64,000 nucleotides of DNA from Amaranthus tricolor (taxonomy: Eukaryota > Streptophyta > Magnoliopsida > Caryophyllales > Amaranthaceae). How positions within the stretch are numbered: the first letter of the stretch is position 1; each line of letters starts with the position of its first letter. Below are positions 61,745 through 64,000 of this stretch, piece by piece. A program made the position numbers and the translations under genes. The stretch lies in NCBI RefSeq assembly GCF_026212465.1, contig NC_080063.1, positions 4,126,344-4,190,343 of the forward strand, in the 5' to 3' direction. The notes beneath the pieces were generated by a model. The model was given only the letters and a program-made list of their open reading frames with translations, did not search any database and was not told the origin of the DNA.

Positions 61745-64000
61745 ATGGATGCGGAAATAGCTCCTACTTTGCAGACAGACAATCTTAATCTTTCAAATGG
61801 TGGCAGCCCAGTGGCAAATTTGGATTCTGGTTCTGGACAAGCTGTAAGTAGAGAATATATAGATAATGCTGCTTGTGAAAAACGCAAGCAATCACCTTTG
61901 CCAGTCAAGTCTTTAGATAAAGGTGTACATGATGATTCTGAACCTGGCTTTTCAGTTCCTGACCACCTGGAAGATAGAGCAATCAATGATCTTGATGAGT
62001 TTAACACAAACATAGAAAATATTGTGAAAGTGCAAAAAGAAACCATCTCTTGCGAAAAACTTGAGTCAAAGGAAGAACAAGAAAAAGACCAGGAATTCAA
62101 TTCTGATTCTTTAGATCGTCAGAACAATGAAGAAAATAATGCAATGCGTGTGTCTTTGAAATTGGAAACTTTGAAGAAAAATGATCTTGTACGTGATCAG
62201 CTGCTGCCTTGTCATAGTGAGGCTGAAGCAAACATGGATGGTGATGAGAAAGTGCGAAAAGTAGTCGCTGATACTGTTTTAGTTGAATCACAGGACAAAC
62301 AAGAAGTAAATCAGGAGTTGAATCCTGATTCCGCAAAGCCTCAGAAGGAGGATCGAAATGCCAAACATGCACCTCCAAAATCTGAAAGTTTGATGAAAGA
62401 TCCCTCTGTTAGTGATCAGCTACCACCTGAAAATGAGTGTGTAGATGAAGATCATAAACCAAACCTGGAATGTGGAGCAATCAATGACCTTATTGTGCTT
62501 GAAACAAACATGGAAAATTTTGAAGTGCAAAAAGAAGATGCCGATGCTCATGTAGTCGAGTCACAGGACAGACAACAAGATCAAGAGTTGAATTCTGACT
62601 GTGCAACTCTTCAAAATAGGGAAGATCAAAATGCCACACGTGCATCTGAAGAATCTGGAAATTTGATGAATGATAACTCTGTTGATCAGCTGCCACCTGA
62701 TGATGAAGGTGTGGATAAAAATTATGAACCTTGCTTTTCAGCGTCCGAGCACCTGGAACATAGACCAACAATTGATCCAAGTGAAGTGGACGTAAATATG
62801 GAAAGTGTTGAGGAAGTGACAAAAGAAGTCGCTGTTACTGAAGTAGTTGAGTCACTTGAGAAACAAGAACAAGATCTGGAGGTAGTGGAAAAAGAAGCTG
62901 CGGATAGTGAAGTAGTTGAGTCACAGGACAAACAAGATCATTATCAGGAGGAAATGCAATTAAATGTTGCAGATACTGAAGTAGTTGAGTCACAGAACAG
63001 TCGAGCACTAGGTCCGGAGTTAAATTCTGATTGTGCAACTCTTCAGAACAAAGAAGATAACAATGCCAAATGTGCTTCTCTAGAATCTGAAAGTTTGATG
63101 AATGGTCACTCTCTTGGTCAGCTTCCACCTGAAAGTGAAGGTGTAGATACACATTGCTTTTCAGGGTCTGATCATCTGGAACATATAGCAACAGATGATC
63201 AAAATGAAGTGGATGTAAATATGGAAAGTGTCGAGGAAGTACCAAAAGAAGCTGCTGATATAGTAGTAGTTGAGTCACTGGACAAACAAGAACAAGATCA
63301 GGAGGAAGTGCACATAGAAGCTGCAGATACTGATGTAGTTGAGTCACAGGACAGACTAGAACAATGTCAGGAGGAAGTACAACAAGAAGCTGCTGATACT
63401 GAAGTAGTTGAGTCACAGGACAGACAAGAACAATATCAGGAGGAAGTACAAAAAGAAGCTGCTGATACTGAAGTAGTTGAGTCACAGGACAGACAAGAAC
63501 AACATCAGGAGGAAGTACAAAAAGAAACCGTTGATACTGAAGTAGTTGATTCACAGGACAAACAAGAACAAGATCAGGAGTTGAATTCTGATTCTGCAAA
63601 GTCTCAGAATCACGAAAATCCAAATTCTGAAAGTTTGGTGAAAGATCACTCTGTTAATGATCAGGTGCTACCTGAAAATGAAGGTGTAGATGAAGATTAT
63701 GAACCACTCTTTTCAATGCAGGAGCGCCTGGAACATGAATCAACTGATAATCATAGCGAGGATGTACACATGAAAATTGTTGAGGAAGTACAAAATGAGG
63801 CTGCCAGTACTGGAGTTGTTGAGTCCCAGGACAATCAAGAACAAGATCAGGAGTTGAATTCTGATCGTGCAGAAGCTCATAATGTTGAAGATCAAAATGC
63901 CAAACATGCACATTCAAAGTCTGAAAATTCGATGAAAAATGACGGTGTTAGTTGCCAGATGGAACTTGAAAATGACGATATAGAGGAAGATTTTGCATCT
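61745..64000 (+). CDS. PWWP-domain (PDP-type) protein, N-terminal acidic repeat region (runs off window)
   Basis: An uninterrupted frame of 752 codons starts at ATG 61745 (MDAEIAPTLQTDNLNLSNGG), preceded by an in-frame TGA at 61739, and is still open at the window edge. The visible part is Glu/Asp/Gln/Ser-rich and probably disordered. It has large repeats built on ELNSDSAK..QN.EDQNAKHA ... SLMKD.SV.DQLPPENEGVD and EVDVNMESVEEV, plus a tandem 23-residue array at 63233-63577. No folded domain is visible yet. The family call comes from the pseudogene paralogue at 31244, whose later parts match plant PDP/PWWP proteins, chromatin-associated factors. If so, the PWWP and RRM-like domains should lie beyond 64000. 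Confidence 0.72.
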   Translation, partial: MDAEIAPTLQTDNLNLSNGGSPVANLDSGSGQAVSREYIDNAACEKRKQSPLPVKSLDKGVHDDSEPGFSVPDHLEDRAINDLDEFNTNIENIVKVQKETISCEKLESKEEQEKDQEFNSDSLDRQNNEENNAMRVSLKLETLKKNDLVRDQLLPCHSEAEANMDGDEKVRKVVADTVLVESQDKQEVNQELNPDSAKPQKEDRNAKHAPPKSESLMKDPSVSDQLPPENECVDEDHKPNLECGAINDLIVLETNMENFEVQKEDADAHVVESQDRQQDQELNSDCATLQNREDQNATRASEESGNLMNDNSVDQLPPDDEGVDKNYEPCFSASEHLEHRPTIDPSEVDVNMESVEEVTKEVAVTEVVESLEKQEQDLEVVEKEAADSEVVESQDKQDHYQEEMQLNVADTEVVESQNSRALGPELNSDCATLQNKEDNNAKCASLESESLMNGHSLGQLPPESEGVDTHCFSGSDHLEHIATDDQNEVDVNMESVEEVPKEAADIVVVESLDKQEQDQEEVHIEAADTDVVESQDRLEQCQEEVQQEAADTEVVESQDRQEQYQEEVQKEAADTEVVESQDRQEQHQEEVQKETVDTEVVDSQDKQEQDQELNSDSAKSQNHENPNSESLVKDHSVNDQVLPENEGVDEDYEPLFSMQERLEHESTDNHSEDVHMKIVEEVQNEAASTGVVESQDNQEQDQELNSDRAEAHNVEDQNAKHAHSKSENSMKNDGVSCQMELENDDIEEDFAS
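63233..63577 (+). repeat. Five 69-bp coding tandem repeats
   Basis: Five in-frame units of 23 codons follow the pattern EEVQKEAADTEVVESQ then DRQEQ-Q, with the third and fourth units almost identical. They lie in the acidic N-terminal region of the PDP-type protein. Diverged copies of the same unit precede them at about 62800-62995. Confidence 0.95.

Noticed and set aside
62835..63623. 262-residue open frame on the minus strand, rich in Leu/Gln/Val repeats
   Set aside because: It is the antisense shadow of the 69-bp coding repeats of the PDP-type gene. The plus frame is open over 752 codons and has a sensible start.

Overview
This window is AT-rich nuclear DNA from a flowering plant, almost certainly a eudicot. 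The evidence is a host gene closely resembling Arabidopsis At1g12380/At1g62870, a PWWP-domain (PDP-type) gene pair, plant-specific CACTA, Mutator-like (MULE), Copia, TRIM and MITE elements, and GT-AG introns. Repeats ending in a GAGACGGTCTC-type motif give a weak feel of Caryophyllales, but I cannot name the species.

Layout. 0-2.3 kb: 3' half of a decayed Ty1/copia element with its 3' LTR. 2.3-21 kb: gene-free DNA packed with small elements, including a complete 271-bp TRIM, Stowaway-like and other MITEs, fold-back elements and a 28-bp perfect hairpin. 21.5-24.0 kb (minus): an intact single-exon domesticated hAT-type BED zinc-finger gene. 26.6-27.3 kb: a hAT-like MITE. 28.1-33.4 kb (plus): a wrecked copy of a PDP-family PWWP gene. 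36.8-37.4 kb: a MITE with an internal periodic array and a TRIM remnant. 37.7-44.8 kb: a 7.1-kb MULE with two convergent genes, a MULE transposase fused to an OTU-like protease domain (plus) and a plant mobile domain (PMD) gene (minus), both damaged. 45.0-46.7 kb: a 1.7-kb fold-back element. 48.7-58.1 kb: a 9.4-kb CACTA element with intact CACTAGT ends and a 3-bp ATT target duplication, encoding (minus) a TNP2-like transposase and an En/Spm-type protein joined to a Ulp1-like protease. 58.7-64 kb (plus): the better-preserved PDP paralogue, with a long 5'-UTR intron carrying a solo-type Copia LTR and an open N-terminal coding region running off the window.

The two PDP copies lie in the same orientation about 30 kb apart and share their 5' leader/intron structure, so they look like an old tandem or segmental duplication. 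The left copy decayed and lost its PWWP domain, and the space between filled with the MULE, fold-back and CACTA elements. The host genes likely to be functional are the hAT-derived gene and the right-hand PDP gene. Nearly everything else is transposon-derived.
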